Source of the DNA: Sipunculus nudus | Taxonomy: Eukaryota > Annelida > Sipuncula > Golfingiida > Sipunculidae | Direction of reading: 5' to 3' | Length of the DNA stretch: 64,000 nt | Assembly: GCA_026874595.1 (NCBI GenBank) | Contig: CM049317.1 | Location: forward strand, 39,642,401 to 39,706,400 | Position numbers and translations under genes: made by a program | Shown: one piece after another, positions 34,325 to 49,600 of the stretch | How positions within the stretch are numbered: position 1 is the stretch's first letter | Layout of the letters: every line of letters starts with the position of its first letter | Notes under the pieces: model-generated | Databases searched by the model: none | What the model was told of the DNA's origin: nothing | Seen by the model: the letters and a program-made list of their open reading frames with translations, nothing else

Positions 34325-36095
34325 GACTGGTTTCGCACTCCAGACCTCTGTCACCTCTGACCTGACTGCGCACTCCAGACCTCTGTCACCTCTGACCTGA
34401 CTGCGCACTCCAGACCGCTGTCACCTCTGACCTGACTGCGCACTCCAGACCTCTGTCACCTCTAACCTGACTGCGCACTCCAGACCTCTGTCACCTCTGA
34501 CCTGACTGCGCACTCCAGACCTCTGTCACCTCTGACCTGACTGCGCACTCCAGACCTCTGTCACCTCTGACCTGACTGCGCACTCCAGACCTCTGTCACC
34601 TCTGACCTGACTGCGCACTCCAGACCTCTGTCACCTCTGACCTGACTGCGCACTCCAGACCTCTGTCACCTCTGACCTGACTGCGCACTCCAGACCTCTG
34701 TCACCTCTGACCTGACTGCGCACTCCAGACCTCTGTCACCGCTGTCCTGACTGTGCACTCCAGACCTCTGTCACCTCTGACCTGACTGCGCACTCCAGAC
34801 CTCTGTCACCTCTGACCTGACTGTGCACTTCAGACCTCTGTCACCTCTGACCTGACTGTGCACTCCAGACAGCTGTCACCTCTGACCTGACTGCGCACTC
34901 CAGACCTCTGTCACCTCTGACCTTACTGCGCACTCCAGACCTCTGTCACCTCTGACCTGACTGCGCACTCCAGACCGCTGTCACCTCTGACCTGACTGCG
35001 CACTCCAGACCTCTGTCACCTCTGACCTGACTGCGCACTCCAGACCTCTGTCACCTCTGACCTGACTGCGCACTCCAGACCTCTGTCACCTCTGACCTGA
35101 CTGCGCACTCCAGACCTCTGTCACCTCTGACCTGACTGCGCACTCCAGACCTCTGTCACCTCTGACCTGACTGCGCACTCCAGACCTCTGTCACCTCTGA
35201 CCTGACTGCGCACTCCAGACCTCTGTCACCTCTGACCTGACTGCGCACTCCAGACCTCTGTCACCGCTGTCCTGACTGTGCACTCCAGACCTCTGTCACC
35301 TCTGACCTGACTGCGCACTCCAGACCTCTGTCACCTCTGACCTGACTGTGCACTTCAGACCTCTGTCACCTCTGACCTGACTGTGCACTCCAGACAGCTG
35401 TCACCTCTGACCTGACTGCGCACTCCAGACCTCTGTCACCTCTGACCTTACTGCGCACTCCAGACCGCTGTCACCTCTGACCTGACTGCGCACTCCAGAC
35501 CTCTGTCACCTCTGACCTGACTGTGCACTACAGACCTCTGTCACCTCTGAACTGATTGCGCACTCCAGACCTCTGTCACCTCTGACCTGACTGCGAACTC
35601 CGGACCTCTGTCACCTCTGACCTGAGTGCGCACTCCAGACCTCTGTCACCTCTGACCTGACTGCGCACTCCAGACCTCTGTCACCTCTGACCTGACTGTG
35701 CACTACAGACCTCTGTCACCTCTGACCTGACTGCGAACTCCGGACCTCTGTCACCTCTGACCTGAGTGCGCACTCCAGACCTCTGTCACCTCTGACCTGA
35801 CTGCGCACTCCAGACCTCTGTCACCTCTGACCTGACTGCGCACTCCAGACCTCTGTCACCTCTGACCTGACTTCGTACTCCAGGCCTATGTCACCTTTTA
35901 ACTGACTGGGCACTCCAGACCGTTGTCACCACTGACCTGACTGCGCACTCCAGACCGCTGTCACCTCTAACCTGACTTCGTACTCCAGGCCTATGTCACC
36001 TCTGATCTGACTGCGTACTCCAGACCCCTGTCACCTCTTAACTGACTGCGCACTCCAGACCGCTGTCACCTCTTACCTGACTGCACACTCCAGAA
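34325..36095 (+). repeat. 35-bp minisatellite, about 50 copies
   Basis: Unit CCTGACTGCGCACTCCAGAC plus CTCTGTCACCTCTGA. Variant units occur in blocks. The variant series starting GCTGTCCTGACTGTG at 34,741 recurs at 35,266, exactly 525 bp (15 units) later, which shows a higher-order duplication. Units at the right end are more diverged. Confidence 0.92.
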
Positions 36096-36430
36096 AGCAT
36101 GAACTATGAATAAAGAACGTCATAACGAATTTATTTTAGTCTTGCAGAATACTTGTATACTTGCGATAAAATTGGTAGATATCATTGGATTTCATTTAAT
36201 ACTTTATAAATGTTAAATGATCGTATATGAGATAATATGTAACGTTTTGTAAAATGTATAGGGAATATACGGGGGAGTTATTTATCACACATACCTGTTA
36301 CTCAAGGCGAACTTGTATCGAGGGAGATGTTATAAATTTATAAATTTATCTATGGAATTTGGATTATGCTACAAAGGTTTTATTTTGAATGGCGGGTCAT
36401 ACAATATTTGAGCTCGACTGTTCAGATGTG
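36096..36430. other. No recognised feature; one stray 49-bp-type unit
   Basis: GCGAACTTGTATCGAGGGAG at about 36,307 resembles one diverged unit of the 49-bp array at 36,905-37,190. Otherwise empty. Confidence 0.4.
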
Positions 36431-36637
36431 CTAATGACTATGTGACTACGCTTACAGCTCCGACCAGCCCTTTCCGCATTTGACAGACCTACTTGGTGAC
36501 GAATACCCTGGCCGGCGTGAAGACCAAGTTTGCTTGTGCTCTGTGTTAAGATTTTCTTCGCTTTTCAGGACATGACATTCATCTAACGTGCGCAAAAATC
36601 CTTGACGCGGTAGAAAGAATTCGTCTGCGTCATCAGT

Positions 36638-39600
36638 ATGGCGGCCACTCAAACCGCGACGGATGATCACATGACCGAACTGCAGCTCCGACTTCTACGC
36701 CAGGTGAGGGGGACACACACACACGCGCGCACATACACACACTAGGGGCCCACAGAAACAAAGGCATCAGCACTAAAAAAATGATATAAACTGCATATAC
36801 CGGCTTTACAGTACTTTACAATCATACATTTGAGGCCTATGTGATTTGAACCTGATCTTTTTCATCAATGAAAACAAACTCTGCGATAATTTTCTTTTTT
36901 TCCACGCCATTATGTATCGAGGGAGTTGTTTGTTACACAGACCAGTAACTCCACGCCAACTTGTATCGAGGAAGTTGTTTATTATAAAGGCCAGTAACTC
37001 CACGCCAACTTGTATCGAGGGAGTTGTTTATTACACAGACCAGTAACTCCACGCCAACTTGTATCGAGGAAGTTGTTTATTATAAAGGCCAGTAACTCCA
37101 CGCCAACTTGTATCGAGGGAGTTGTTTATTACACAGACCAGTAACTCCACGCCAACTTGTATCGAGGGAGTTGTTATCACACAGATCAATAACAAGCCAA
37201 CTTGCCACTCCGCAATATGCGATGATGATGAGACCGAATGTGTAACATCTGTCTAAAGCTGCGTATTGCGTCACCTTGATATGGAAAGTCTAATGATCTG
37301 GATTGTCTCTGATATCTATCAAGAGATATCACATTTAAACTGATCGCTGCATCTATTAACACCCATTGTTCCCAACTGCACGAAAGGGTACAAATTTAAG
37401 GTCACAGACAGAGACAGTCCTAAAAGTGTTTTGACCGGAAATAAAAGGTCCCTTGATTTCCCCGCCATAGAATCCATTTAGTCCATATTTTGCTTATTTA
37501 TTGAGATATTATATATTTGCATTTTATCCAGTTTAGCAGGGTATCTATTATTAAAGATTAGTTTTTATTTACTTTAAGGTATCTTGAAGCAAATAAATCT
37601 GAAACCTTCCAAACTGTATCTGGTAGAAATTTGAAGGCAACTAAAATATTGCAAATCAATCAAGTTTGCATAATAACTGAGACACACACATATAGAGAGT
37701 GTATAAATAGTTTACTGAGACCTAATTTTGACATAATTTAAGGACCAGTTAACCATGATATATAAGCTATAGTGTTAATAATTTACGGAACAGTTAACCA
37801 CGATATAAAAGCTATAGTGTTAATAATTTAAGGACCAGTTAACCACGATATAAAAGCTATAGTGTTAATAATTTAAGGACCAGTTAACCACGATATAAAA
37901 GCTATAGTGTTAATAATTTAAGGACCAGTTAACCACGATATAAAAGCTATAGTGTTAATAATTTAAGGACCAGTTAACCACGATATAAAAGCTAAAGTGG
38001 TAATAATTTAAGGACCAGTTAACCACGATATAAAAGCTAAAGTGGTAATAATTTAAGGACCAGTTAACCACGATATAAAAGCTATAGTGTTAATAATTTA
38101 AGGACCAGTTAACCACGATATAAAAGCTATAGTGTTAATAATTTAAGGACCAGTTAACCACGATATAAAAGCTATAGTGTTAATAATTTGAAGACCAGTT
38201 AACCACGATATAAAAGCTATAGTGTTAATAATTTAAGGAACAGTTAACCATGATATAAAAGCTATAGTGTTAATAATTTAAGGAACAGTTAACCACGATA
38301 TAAAAGCTATAGTGTTAATAATTTAAGGACCAGTTAACCACGATATAAAAGCTATAGTGTTAATAATTTAAGGACCAGTTAACCACGATATAAAAGCTAT
38401 AGTGTTAATAATTTAAGGACCAGTTAACCACGATATAAAAGCTATAGTGATAATTATTAAAGGACCAGTTAACCACGATATTTAAGCTATAGTGTTAATA
38501 ATTTAAGGACCAGTTAACCACGATATAAAAGCTATAGTGTAATAATTTAAGGACCAGTTAACCACGATATAAAAGCTAAAGTGGTAATAATTTAAGGACC
38601 AGTTAACCACGATATAAAAGCTATAGTGTTAATAATTTAAGGACCAGTTAACCACGATATAAAAGCTATAGTGTTAATAATTTAAGGACCAGTTAACCAC
38701 GATATAAAAGCTATAGTGTTAATAATTTGAAGACCAGTTAACCACGATATAAAAGCTATAGTGTTAATAATTTAAGGAACAGTTAACCATGATATAAAAG
38801 CTATAGTGTTAATAATTTAAGGAACAGTTAACCATGATATAAAAGCTATAGTGTTAATAATTTAAGGAACAGTTAACCACGATATAAAAGCTATAGTGTT
38901 AATAATTTAAGGACCAGTTAACCACGATATAAAAGCTATAGTGTTAATAATTTAAGGACCAGTTAACCACGATATAAAAGCTATAGTGATAATAATTAAA
39001 GGACCAGTTAACCACGATATTTAAGCTATAGTGTTAATAATTTAAGGACCAGTTAACCACGATATAAAAGCTATAGTGTAATAATTTAAGGACCAGTTAA
39101 CCACGATATAAAAGCTAAAGTGGTAATAATTTAAGGACCAGTTAACCACGATATAAAAGCTATAGTGTTAATAATTTAAGGACCAGTTAACCACGATATA
39201 AAAGCTATAGTGTTAATAATTTAAGGACCAGTTAACCACGATATAAAAGCTATAGTGTTAATAATTTGAAGACCAGTTAACCACGATATAAAAGCTATAG
39301 TGTTAATAATTTAAGGACCAGTTAACCACGATATAAAAGCTAAAGTGGTAATAATTTAAGGACCAGTTAACCACGATATAAAAGCTATAGTGTTAATAAT
39401 TTAAGGACCAGTTAACCACGATATAAAAGCTATAGTGTTAATAATTTAAGGACCAGTTAACCACGATATAAAAGCTAAAGTGGTAATAATTTAAGGACCA
39501 GTTAACCACGATATAAAAGCTATAGTGTTAATAATTTAAGGACCAGTTAACCACGATATAAAAGCTATAGTGTTAATAATTTAAGGACCAGTTAACCACG

Positions 39601-42600
39601 ATATAAAAGCTATAGTGTTAATAATTTAAGGACCAGTTAACCACGATATAAAAGCTATAGTGTTAATAATTTAAGGACCAGTTAACCACGATATAAAAGC
39701 TAAAGTGGTAATAATTTAAGGACCAGTTAACCACGATATAAAAGCTATAGTGTTCATAATTTAAGGACCAGTTAACCACGATATAAAAGCTATAGTGTTA
39801 ATAATTTAAGGACCAGTTAACCACGATATAAAAGCTTTAGTGTTAATAATTTAAGGACCAGTTAACCACGATATAAAAGCTATAGTGTTAATAATTTAAG
39901 GACCAGTTAACCACGATATAAAAGCTTTAGTGTTAATAATTTAAGGAACCGTTGACCACGAATAAAAGCTATAGTGTTAATAATTTAAGGACCAGTTAAC
40001 CATGATATAAAAGCTATAGTGTTAATAATTTAAGGACCAGTTAACCACGATATAAAAGCTATAGTGTTAATAATTTAAGGACCAGTTAACCACGATATAA
40101 AAGCTATAGTGTTAATAATTTAAGGACCAGTTGACCACGATATAAAAGCTATAGTGTTAATAATTTAAGGAACCGTTGACCACGATATAAAAGCTATAAT
40201 GTTAATAATTTAAGGAACCGTTGACCACGATATAAAAGCTATAGTGGTAATAATTTAAGGAACAGTTAACCACGATATAACAGCTATAGTGATAATAATT
40301 TAAGGAACAGTTAACCACGATATAAAAGCTATAGTCCTAATAATTTAAGGACCAGTTAACCACGATATAAAAGCTATAGTGATAATAATTTGAGGACCAG
40401 TTAACCACGATATAAAAGCTAAAGTGTTAATAATTTAAGGAACAGTTAACCACGATATAAAAGCTATAGTGTTAATAATTTAAGGAACAGTTAACCATGA
40501 TATAAAAGCTATAGTGTTAATAATTTAAGGAACAGTTAACCATGATATAAAAGCTATAGTGTTAATAATTTAAGGAACAGTTAACCACGATATAAAAGCT
40601 ATAGTGTTAATAATTTAAGGAACAGTTAACCACGATATAAAAGCTATAGTGTTAATAATTTAAGGAACAGTTAACCACGATATAAAAGCTATAGTGTTAA
40701 TAATTTAAGGAACAGTTAACCATGATATAAAAGCTATAGTGTTAATAATTTAAGGAACAGTTAACCATGATATAAAAGCTATAGTGTTAATAATTTAAGA
40801 AACAGTTAACCATGATATAAAAGCTATAGTGTTAATAACTTAAGGAACAGTTAACCATGATATAAAAGCTATAGTGTTAATAATTTAAGGAACAGTTAAC
40901 CACGCTATAAAAGCTATAGTGTTAATAATTTAAGGAACAGTTAACCATGATATAAAAGCTATAGTGTTAATAATTTAAGGAACAGTTAACCACGATATAA
41001 AAGCTATAGTGTTAATAATTTAAGGAACAGTTAACCATGATATAAAAGCTATAGTGTTAATAATTTAAGGAACAGTTAACCATGATATAAAAGCTATAGT
41101 GTTAATAATTTAAGGAACAGTTAACCATGATATAAAAGCTATAGTGTTAATAATTTAAGGAACAGTTAACCATGATATAAAAGCTATAGTGTTAATAATT
41201 TAAGGAACAGTTAACCATGATATAAAAGCTATAGTTTTAATAATTTAAGGAACAGTTAACCATGATATAAAAGCTATAGTGTTAATAATTTAAGGAACAG
41301 TTAACCATGATATAAAAGCTATAGTGTTAATAATTTAAGGAACAGTTAACCATGATATAAAAGCTATAGTGTTAATAATTTAAGGAACAGTTAACCACGA
41401 TATAAAAGCTATAGTGTTAATAATTTAAGGAACAGTTAACCATGACATAAAAGCTATAGTGTTAATAATTTAAGGAACAGTTAACCATGATATAAAAGCT
41501 ATAGTGTTAATAATTTAAGGAACAGTTAATCATGATATAAAAGCTATAGTGTTAATAATTTAAGGAACAGTTAACCATGATATAAAAGCTATAGTGTTAA
41601 TAATTTAAGGAACAGTTAACCATGATATAAAAGCTATAGTGTTAATAATTTAAGGAACAGTTAACCATGATATAAAAGCTATAGTGTTAATAATTTAAGG
41701 AACAGTTAACCATGATATAAAAGCTATAGTGTTAATAATTTAAGGAACAGTTAACCATGATATAAAAGCTATAGTGTTAATAATTTAAGGAACAGTTAAC
41801 CATGATATAAAAGCTATAGTGTTAATAATTTAAGGAACAGTTAACCATGATATAAAAGCTATAGTGTTAATAATTTAAGGAACAGTTAACCATGATATAA
41901 AAGCTATAGTGTTAATAATTTAAGGAACAGTTAACCATGATATAAAAGCTATAGTGTTAATAATTTAAGGAACAGTTAACCATGATATAAAAGCTATAGT
42001 GTTAATAATTTAAGGAACAGTTAACCACGATATAAAAGCTATAGTGTTAATAATTTAAGGAACAGTTAACCATGACATAAAAGCTATAGTGTTAATAATT
42101 TAAGGAACAGTTAACCATGATATAAAAGCTATAGTGTTAATAATTTAAGGAACAGTTAATCATGATATAAAAGCTATAGTGTTAATAATTTAAGGAACAG
42201 TTAACCATGATATAAAAGCTTTAGTGTTAATAATTTAAGGAACAGTTAACCATGATATAAAAGCTTTAGTGTTGATAATTTAAGGAACAGTTAACCATGA
42301 TATAAAAGCTATAGTGTTAATAATTTAAGGAACAGTTAACCATGATATAAAAGCTATAGTGTTAATAATTTAAGGAACAGTTAACCATGATATAAAAGCT
42401 ATAGTGTTAATAATTTAAGGAACAGTTAACCATGATATAAAAGCTATAGTGTTAATAATTTAAGGAACAGTTAACCATGATATAAAAGCTATAGTGTTAA
42501 TAATTTAAGGACCAGTTAACCATGATATAAAAGCTATAGTGTTAATAATTTTTATTCGAAGAAGTGGAAAAGGTTCGTTTTTTTTTTCACACAGAAAGTA

Positions 42601-43531
42601 GGTCAACTTAGCTGGCGCTAGGTCATACCTATCAACCATGGTATGAAAGCCAAATTATTATATTTTCTGACTTATCCAGGTTACCACAGGTGTGTGCCCA
42701 CAACTTCTTACATTTACATGATACGCTCCTCACGCCGTTCTGGCATAGGGCTAAGAATCAGACCAATGAGAGCTTGCGTCCCGATGTAATCAAACCAGCG
42801 AGAGCGGGGTCGCATGTTTAAGATTTAGGCTGGATGCACAACGCAATATAAGTGATTTGATTACAGATCTTTGCTCTTTGCACACGTTGGTGTTCTTGCC
42901 AAGAGAACCTTGCTATAGAAAGCAGCAGTTACACGAGACGATGTCTGGGACGATGTCAGTGTATAACCGCTGAAAATAGGAGCGTAGTCGCGTGATCGTT
43001 CATGTGGAATTTTGTACAGACAACTTTAATCATTTATATTATACTAGAATGTATAACAAGGAATTGTAAAACGACCCTAAATTAGGGCCAATGCAGCTAT
43101 GCATATGAATTACAAGACGGTCGTCTGACAGCCGCATTGGATTTCTAATCAGTTCGAAATTATTACAAAAACTGCTCAGAACCCCTCCCTGCTCAAAATC
43201 CTGGACACGCCCCTGTTAGCACTGATCATCCCAAAGTGACAGGTTCATATGATCAACGGCAAAGTTTTGCCCCCTGTTTACGGACGGCGGGAGAGACGAC
43301 ACAGGACAAAAATACTACAGGACACACTAATCACAGACAAATGTCCACTGACCAACTGTCACAGGTCAAACTGCCTATCAAGAAACAAATATTCTGAGTA
43401 TCAGTAATGATATTTATTAAGTATAAAAATGAGTAATTGTTTGAAACCATTTGTTTTCACACCGTGCACTGCAGATTGACGGATGCGATCTGCTTTGATA
43501 ATTTGTGCTTAATAAACTTGAGATAACAGTT

Positions 43532-43612
<81 letters not shown>

Positions 43613-46600
43613 AATAATTCTTATAATACTGACAATATTCAATAAGTTTATTTTGTAATGGCGGCTTATTTTACCAGATCACACATTGAACCTTTACTGG
43701 AATGAAGAACAATTTAACTTTTAAGATTGTCAGCATCCAAGACTGTGGAAAAGCATGCAAGCTCCAAACAAGTTTATTTTTAGGCGAAATAAAATATCCT
43801 GTTTGACCGAACGAACAATGTTTTGGAATAAATAAAAAGCGAAGCACTTTAAATATCTAATTTTGAAGTATTTGAGAATTTTGTAACATGGATACTTCCT
43901 TGTGCTCCCCCCCCCCCCCCAAGTCTGGTCCTCTAAGTGCAAACCTAAGTCAGTTGAGAGGGAAGTAGGAACTTTGGATGATACCCAGATTTTCTGTTTG
44001 ACGTTTCCACTCTTTATTTGCGCATGGTCTTGATAAGCTGTGTAAACCCAGGTCATACCGAAGGGTAGTGCTTCGTTGTCATGACAATGTGTGACGAGGA
44101 TCTTAAAAAAAGTGTAATTTGCCTGGTAGCCAGACCAAGTTCATCATTTGCCTTTACTCTGCTGAACCGACAGGCTGAGTGTTTTGTCTGCAGATTTCCT
44201 ATAGTTGCCTTCGCAAGGAGGGTATGCGTTCATTCCCGTTTGTGTGTGTGTGGCGTTTGTGTGTGTGCGGCGTTTGTGTATATTTTCACAACATAACCCA
44301 CGCATCACGAACGGAATCTCATGAAATGTGCAGGGCATTTCGAGAATGGGTCGAGAATAAATCCATTAGATTTTGGTGCGGATCCAGGAGCGTCTTCAAT
44401 GAATATTCATAAATGTACAGGCAATTATGCACGAATGGACCAGAGAACATGGGCCAAAAAGTAAATCAATGCAAACATGATCCAACCTCCTATGCGCCAC
44501 GCAGGCCTGCCCATCTGTTCAGGTCTTGGTCGAGCTCCCAGAACTTCGGAGTAAGCGAGTCCAGTGGTTCCCTGCAATAAGGCTTGTGCAAACCGGCAAT
44601 TTCAAAGTATTAACTTCAGCACGGGGATTTCAATGTTCGCAGAGCGTTTTTGAAACGATGATCTCATTTTCGAGGTGAGCGGACGTCTGCCCATAGCATC
44701 TAATATTTGGCCTCTCCCATGGAGCCCCAATTAAAATAAAGTCGCCATAACATAACTCACGCAGTCAAGGACAGAATCTCATGAATATTTCAGGCCATTT
44801 CGGGAATGGTCAAAGGAAAATCGATTACATTTCGGTAAGGATCAATCACCTGATCCGGGTTTAGGAACATCGTCAAAGAATATTCACAAATATACAGTAA
44901 CGTATCCCCCCCCTCCCTCACACACAATCTTTGGAATTCAGATTTCTATTCTTCAAGCTGCATTTATTGTCCTCGGCCACAAAATAACGAGTGATGCTCT
45001 GCCATACGTATGAGCAAATGGAGAATTTGAGTAGTCTGTTCACAGTCATTGATATGGATGGACAGTGTGAGTTGTCTGTTCACAGTCATTTTTTTAGATT
45101 GACAGTGTGAGTTGTCTGTTCACAGTCATTGATGTGGATTGACAGTGTGAGTCGTCTGTTCACAGTAATTTTTTTAGATTGACAGTGTGAGTTGTCTGTT
45201 CACAGTCATTGATGTGGATTGACAGTGTGAGTCGTCTGTTCACAGTAATTTTTTTTAATTGACAGTGTGGGTCGTCTATTTCCAGTCATTTTTTTTTAGA
45301 TTGACAGTGTGAGTTGTCTGTTCACAGTAATTTTTGTGGATTGACAGTGTGAGTCGTCTGTTCACAGTCATTTTTTTAGATTGACAGTGTGAGTCGTCTG
45401 TTCACAGTCATTGATGTGGATTGACAGTGTGAGTCGTCTGTTCACAATAATTCTTTTTTAATTGACAGTGTGGGTCGTTTATTCACAGTCATTTTTGTTG
45501 ACTGACAGTTTGAGTCGTCCGTTCTTAGTCATTTTTTTTTGGATTGACAGTTGGATTGACATTGGCATGGGTTGATAGTGTGAGTCTTCTGTTCACAGTC
45601 ATTGATGTGGATTGACAGTGTAAGTCGTCTGTTCCCAGTCATTTTTTTTATTGACAGTGTGAGTCGTCTGTTCGCAGTCATTGGCATTGGTTGATAGTGT
45701 GAGTCTTCTGTTCACAGTCATTGATGTGGATTGACAGTGTGAGTCGTCTGTTCACAGTCATTTTTTTTATTGACAGTGTGGGTCGTCTGTTTACAGTCAT
45801 TGGCGTGGGTTGACAGTGTGAGTCTTCTGTTCACAGTCATTGATGTGGATTGACAGTGTGAGTCTTCTGTTCACAGTCATTTTTTTGGGATTGACAGTGT
45901 GAGTCGTCTTTTCACAGTCATTGGCACTTGTTGATAGTGTGAGTCTTCTGTTCACAGTTATTGATGTGGATTGATAGTGTGAGTCGTTTGTTCACAGTCA
46001 TTATTTTTGGATTGACAGTGTGAGTCGTCTTTTTACAGTCATTGGCGTGAGTTGACAATGTGAGTCGTCTGTTCACAGTCATTGGCGTGGGTGGACAGTG
46101 TGAGTCGTCTGTTCACCCCCCCCCCCCCCCCCCCCCCACTCCCTCACACACAATCTTTGGAATTCAGATTTCTATTCTTCAAGCTGCATTTATTGTCCAT
46201 CGGCCACAAAATAACGAGTGATGCTCTGCCATTCGTATGAGCAAATGGAGAATTTGAGTAGTCTGTTCACAGTCATTGATATGGATGGACAGTGTGAGTT
46301 GTCTGTTCACAGTCAATTTTTTTAGATTGACAGTGTGAGTTGTCTGTTCACAGTAATTTTTGTGGATTGACAGTGTGAGTCGTCTGTTCACACTCATTGA
46401 TGTGGATTGACAGTGTGAGTCGTCTGTTCACAGTCATCTTTTTTTTAATTGACAGTGTGGGTCGTCTATTCACAGTCATTTTTGTTGACTGACAGTGTGA
46501 GTCGTCTGTTCACAGTCATTGATGTGGATTGACAGTGTTAGTCGTCTGTTCGCAGTAATTTTTTTGGATTGACAGTGTGAGTCGTCTGTTCAAATTCATT

Positions 46601-49600
46601 GGCATGGGTTGATAGTGTGAGTCTTCTGTTCACAGTCATTGATGTGGATTGACAGTGTGACTCGTCTGTTCACAGTCATTTTTTTCTATTGACAGTGTGA
46701 GTCGTCTGTTTACAGTGATTTTTTTATTGACAGTGTGAGTCGTCTGTTCACAGTCATTGGCGTGGGTTGACAGTGTCAGTCGTCTGTTCACAGTCATTTT
46801 TTTTGGATTTACAGTGTGAGTCGTCTGTTCACAGTCATTGGGGTGGGTTGACAGTGTGAGTCGTCTGTTCACAGTCATTGATGTGGATTGACAGTGTGAG
46901 TCGTCTGTTTACAGTCATTGGCGTGGATTGACAGTGTGAGTCTTCTGTTCCCAGTCATTTTTTTTTATTGACAGTGTGAGTCGTCTGTTCGCAGTCATTG
47001 GCATTGGTTGATAGTGTGAGTCTTCTGTTCACAGTCATTGATGTGGATTGACAGTGTGAGTCGTCTGTTCACAGTCATTTTTTTATTGACAGTGCGAGTC
47101 GTCTGTTTACAGTCATTGGCGTGGGTTGACAGTGTGAGTCTTCTGTTCACAGTCACTGATGTGGATTGACAGTGTGAGTCGTCTGTTCACAGTCATGATT
47201 GACAGTGTGAGTCGTCTGTTCACAGTCTTTTTTTTTATTGACAGTGTGTGTCGTCTGTTCACAGTCATTGGCGTGGGTTGACAGTGTGAGTCGTCTGTTC
47301 ACAGTTATTCATGTGGATTGACAGTGTGAGTCGTCTGTTCACAGTCATTTTTTTTTATTGACAGTATGAGTCGTCTTTTCACAGTCATTGGCGTGGGTTG
47401 ACAGTGTGAGTCGTCTGTTCACATTCACTGATGTGGATTGACAGTGTGAGTCGTCTGTTCACACTCATTGGTGTGGGTTAACAGCGGGAGTTGTCCATCC
47501 ATAGTTACCGAGTTCAATTTTGAAATGAGTTTCGGATTTTCTTACTTTCCAGCGTCATCCAGCATGCACAAGATTTTGAGGTCCCTGTAAAATACTAGCG
47601 TGTTCTTTACATGAAGATTTGTCAAATTGCCATTTTAAAAGCCTGAACCATTAATCCATGAAGCATTAACGTTTAGTTCATAATTGCTTGTTTTGCACTC
47701 AGTTATGTCAATGTAGTTGATATTTGGGTAAACATTGTTATATATCACCAGCAGGTGTCTGATGTAACCACTGCAGGTGTGTAAAAGTCGTCAAAATGAC
47801 AAACACTTCAGCTGCTGTCCTAGTGCTACTCTAGTATAATGACCTGACGCAGTGACGACAACACCCAATACACCCTGCACTTCAATGGCCGTTATCGCTC
47901 TCTCGTCCCAGTCGATACGTCCGTGTCCATCTTAACGTATGGCACTTACATTCTCGACCGATGCTCTAAACATAACTGAACAAGCTATGTGATTACTAGT
48001 GATATATAAATATATAAACCTGCACACGGCACAAGGTTTCCGTAAATTCCTTTCATACCAGGTTCCCTTGCAATTTCTTCTACAATATATTCCCAGGAAC
48101 GAATGACTTAGGTTGGACAAAAATGTTATCAAATGAATAAGGTATTTTCCAGTGATGCCAGCAGTAATTGATTTTCTTTCAAAGATTTTTTTTCAAAACC
48201 AACATGGATCATTAATTCATCACCTATTGCGGGCTTCCAGTTGGCTACTAATATTCCTATTTAATCAGTCTTAATATATTTAGGCCCTCGTCTATGTAGA
48301 GATTGGCAAGACTTTCAACACCATAACCCTCAGCCTAAAGTGTTACCATTTATCAGACATTTGCTGTTTAAAGTGGGCATGTTTAAACAAAATGTAACAA
48401 ACTCTGGCTCAGCCAGTCAGCGTGAGATATTCAGGTGTACACGCTAATAACGCAGACAAAATGTAATAAATGTACCCGCTGGCTGAAACGATCAAGACGA
48501 TTCGTGTGTTGGCAACTTTGCAATGGCTTTGGGTATCAATACACGGGATAACACAAATTATTCTTGGTGATCCTGTCGTCTGGGCAGAGGTTACTGGACC
48601 TGTCGTTAAAAATCGTTGCCATAGTTTCAACAATGCACTCGTACTTGGCCCATGGACCTTAATGTTCGTACAACAGAAATATATCATAGGACACGAAGGT
48701 CCATGTATGGACTACCTGAATACCTGATTTTTTTTTGTAGATTGACAGAGTGAGTCGTCTGTTCACAGTCATTTTTGTGGATTAACAGTGTAATTCGTCT
48801 GTTCACAGTCATTGATGTGGATTGATAGTGTGAGTCGTCTGTTCACAGTCATTTTTTTTGGATTGACAGTGTGAGGCGTCTGTTCACAGTCATTTTTGAA
48901 GATTGACAGAGTATGTCGTCTGTTCAAAGTCATTTTTTTTTATTGACAGTGTGGGTCGTCTATTCACAGTCATTTGTGTGGACTGACAGTGGGATTCGTC
49001 TGTTCACAGTCATTGATGTGGAGTGACAGTGTGAGTCATCTGTTCACAGTCCTTTTGTTTGGATTGACAGTGTGAGTCGTCTGTTCACAGTCATTGGCGT
49101 AGGTTGACAGTGTAAGTCGTCTGTTCACAGTCATTTTTTTTGGATTGACAATGTGATTCGTCTGTTAACAGTCATTGACGTGGGTTGACAGTGTGAGTCG
49201 TCTGCTCACAGTTATTTATGTGGATTGACAGTGTGAGTTGTCTGTTCACAGTCATTTTTTGGACTGACAGTGTGAGTCGTCTGTTCACAGTCATTGGCGT
49301 GGGTTGACAGTGTGAGTCGTCTGTTCACAGTTATTACACAAATTCTTCTTGCTGATCCTGTCATCTGGGTAGAGGTTACTGGACCTATCATTAAAAATCG
49401 TTGCGATAGTTTCAACAATGCACTCGTACTAGGCCCATGGACCTTAATGTTCGTATGTTCGTACAACAGAGATATATCATAGGACACGAAGGTTCATGTA
49501 TGGACTACCTGAATGCATGATTTCAGTGCGAATGTTACTTAGCGGTTCGAGCTGTATTTCTCATGGCAACGATGCCATTCACATGAGGCGAGCATGACGG

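Noticed and set aside
37736-42552. CRISPR array
   Set aside because: Units are contiguous 45-bp repeats without unique spacers, in a eukaryotic intron.
46179-49487. Minus-strand CEQTTHTVN repeat protein
   Set aside because: Arises from the 40-bp minisatellite; frames shift with T-run length.
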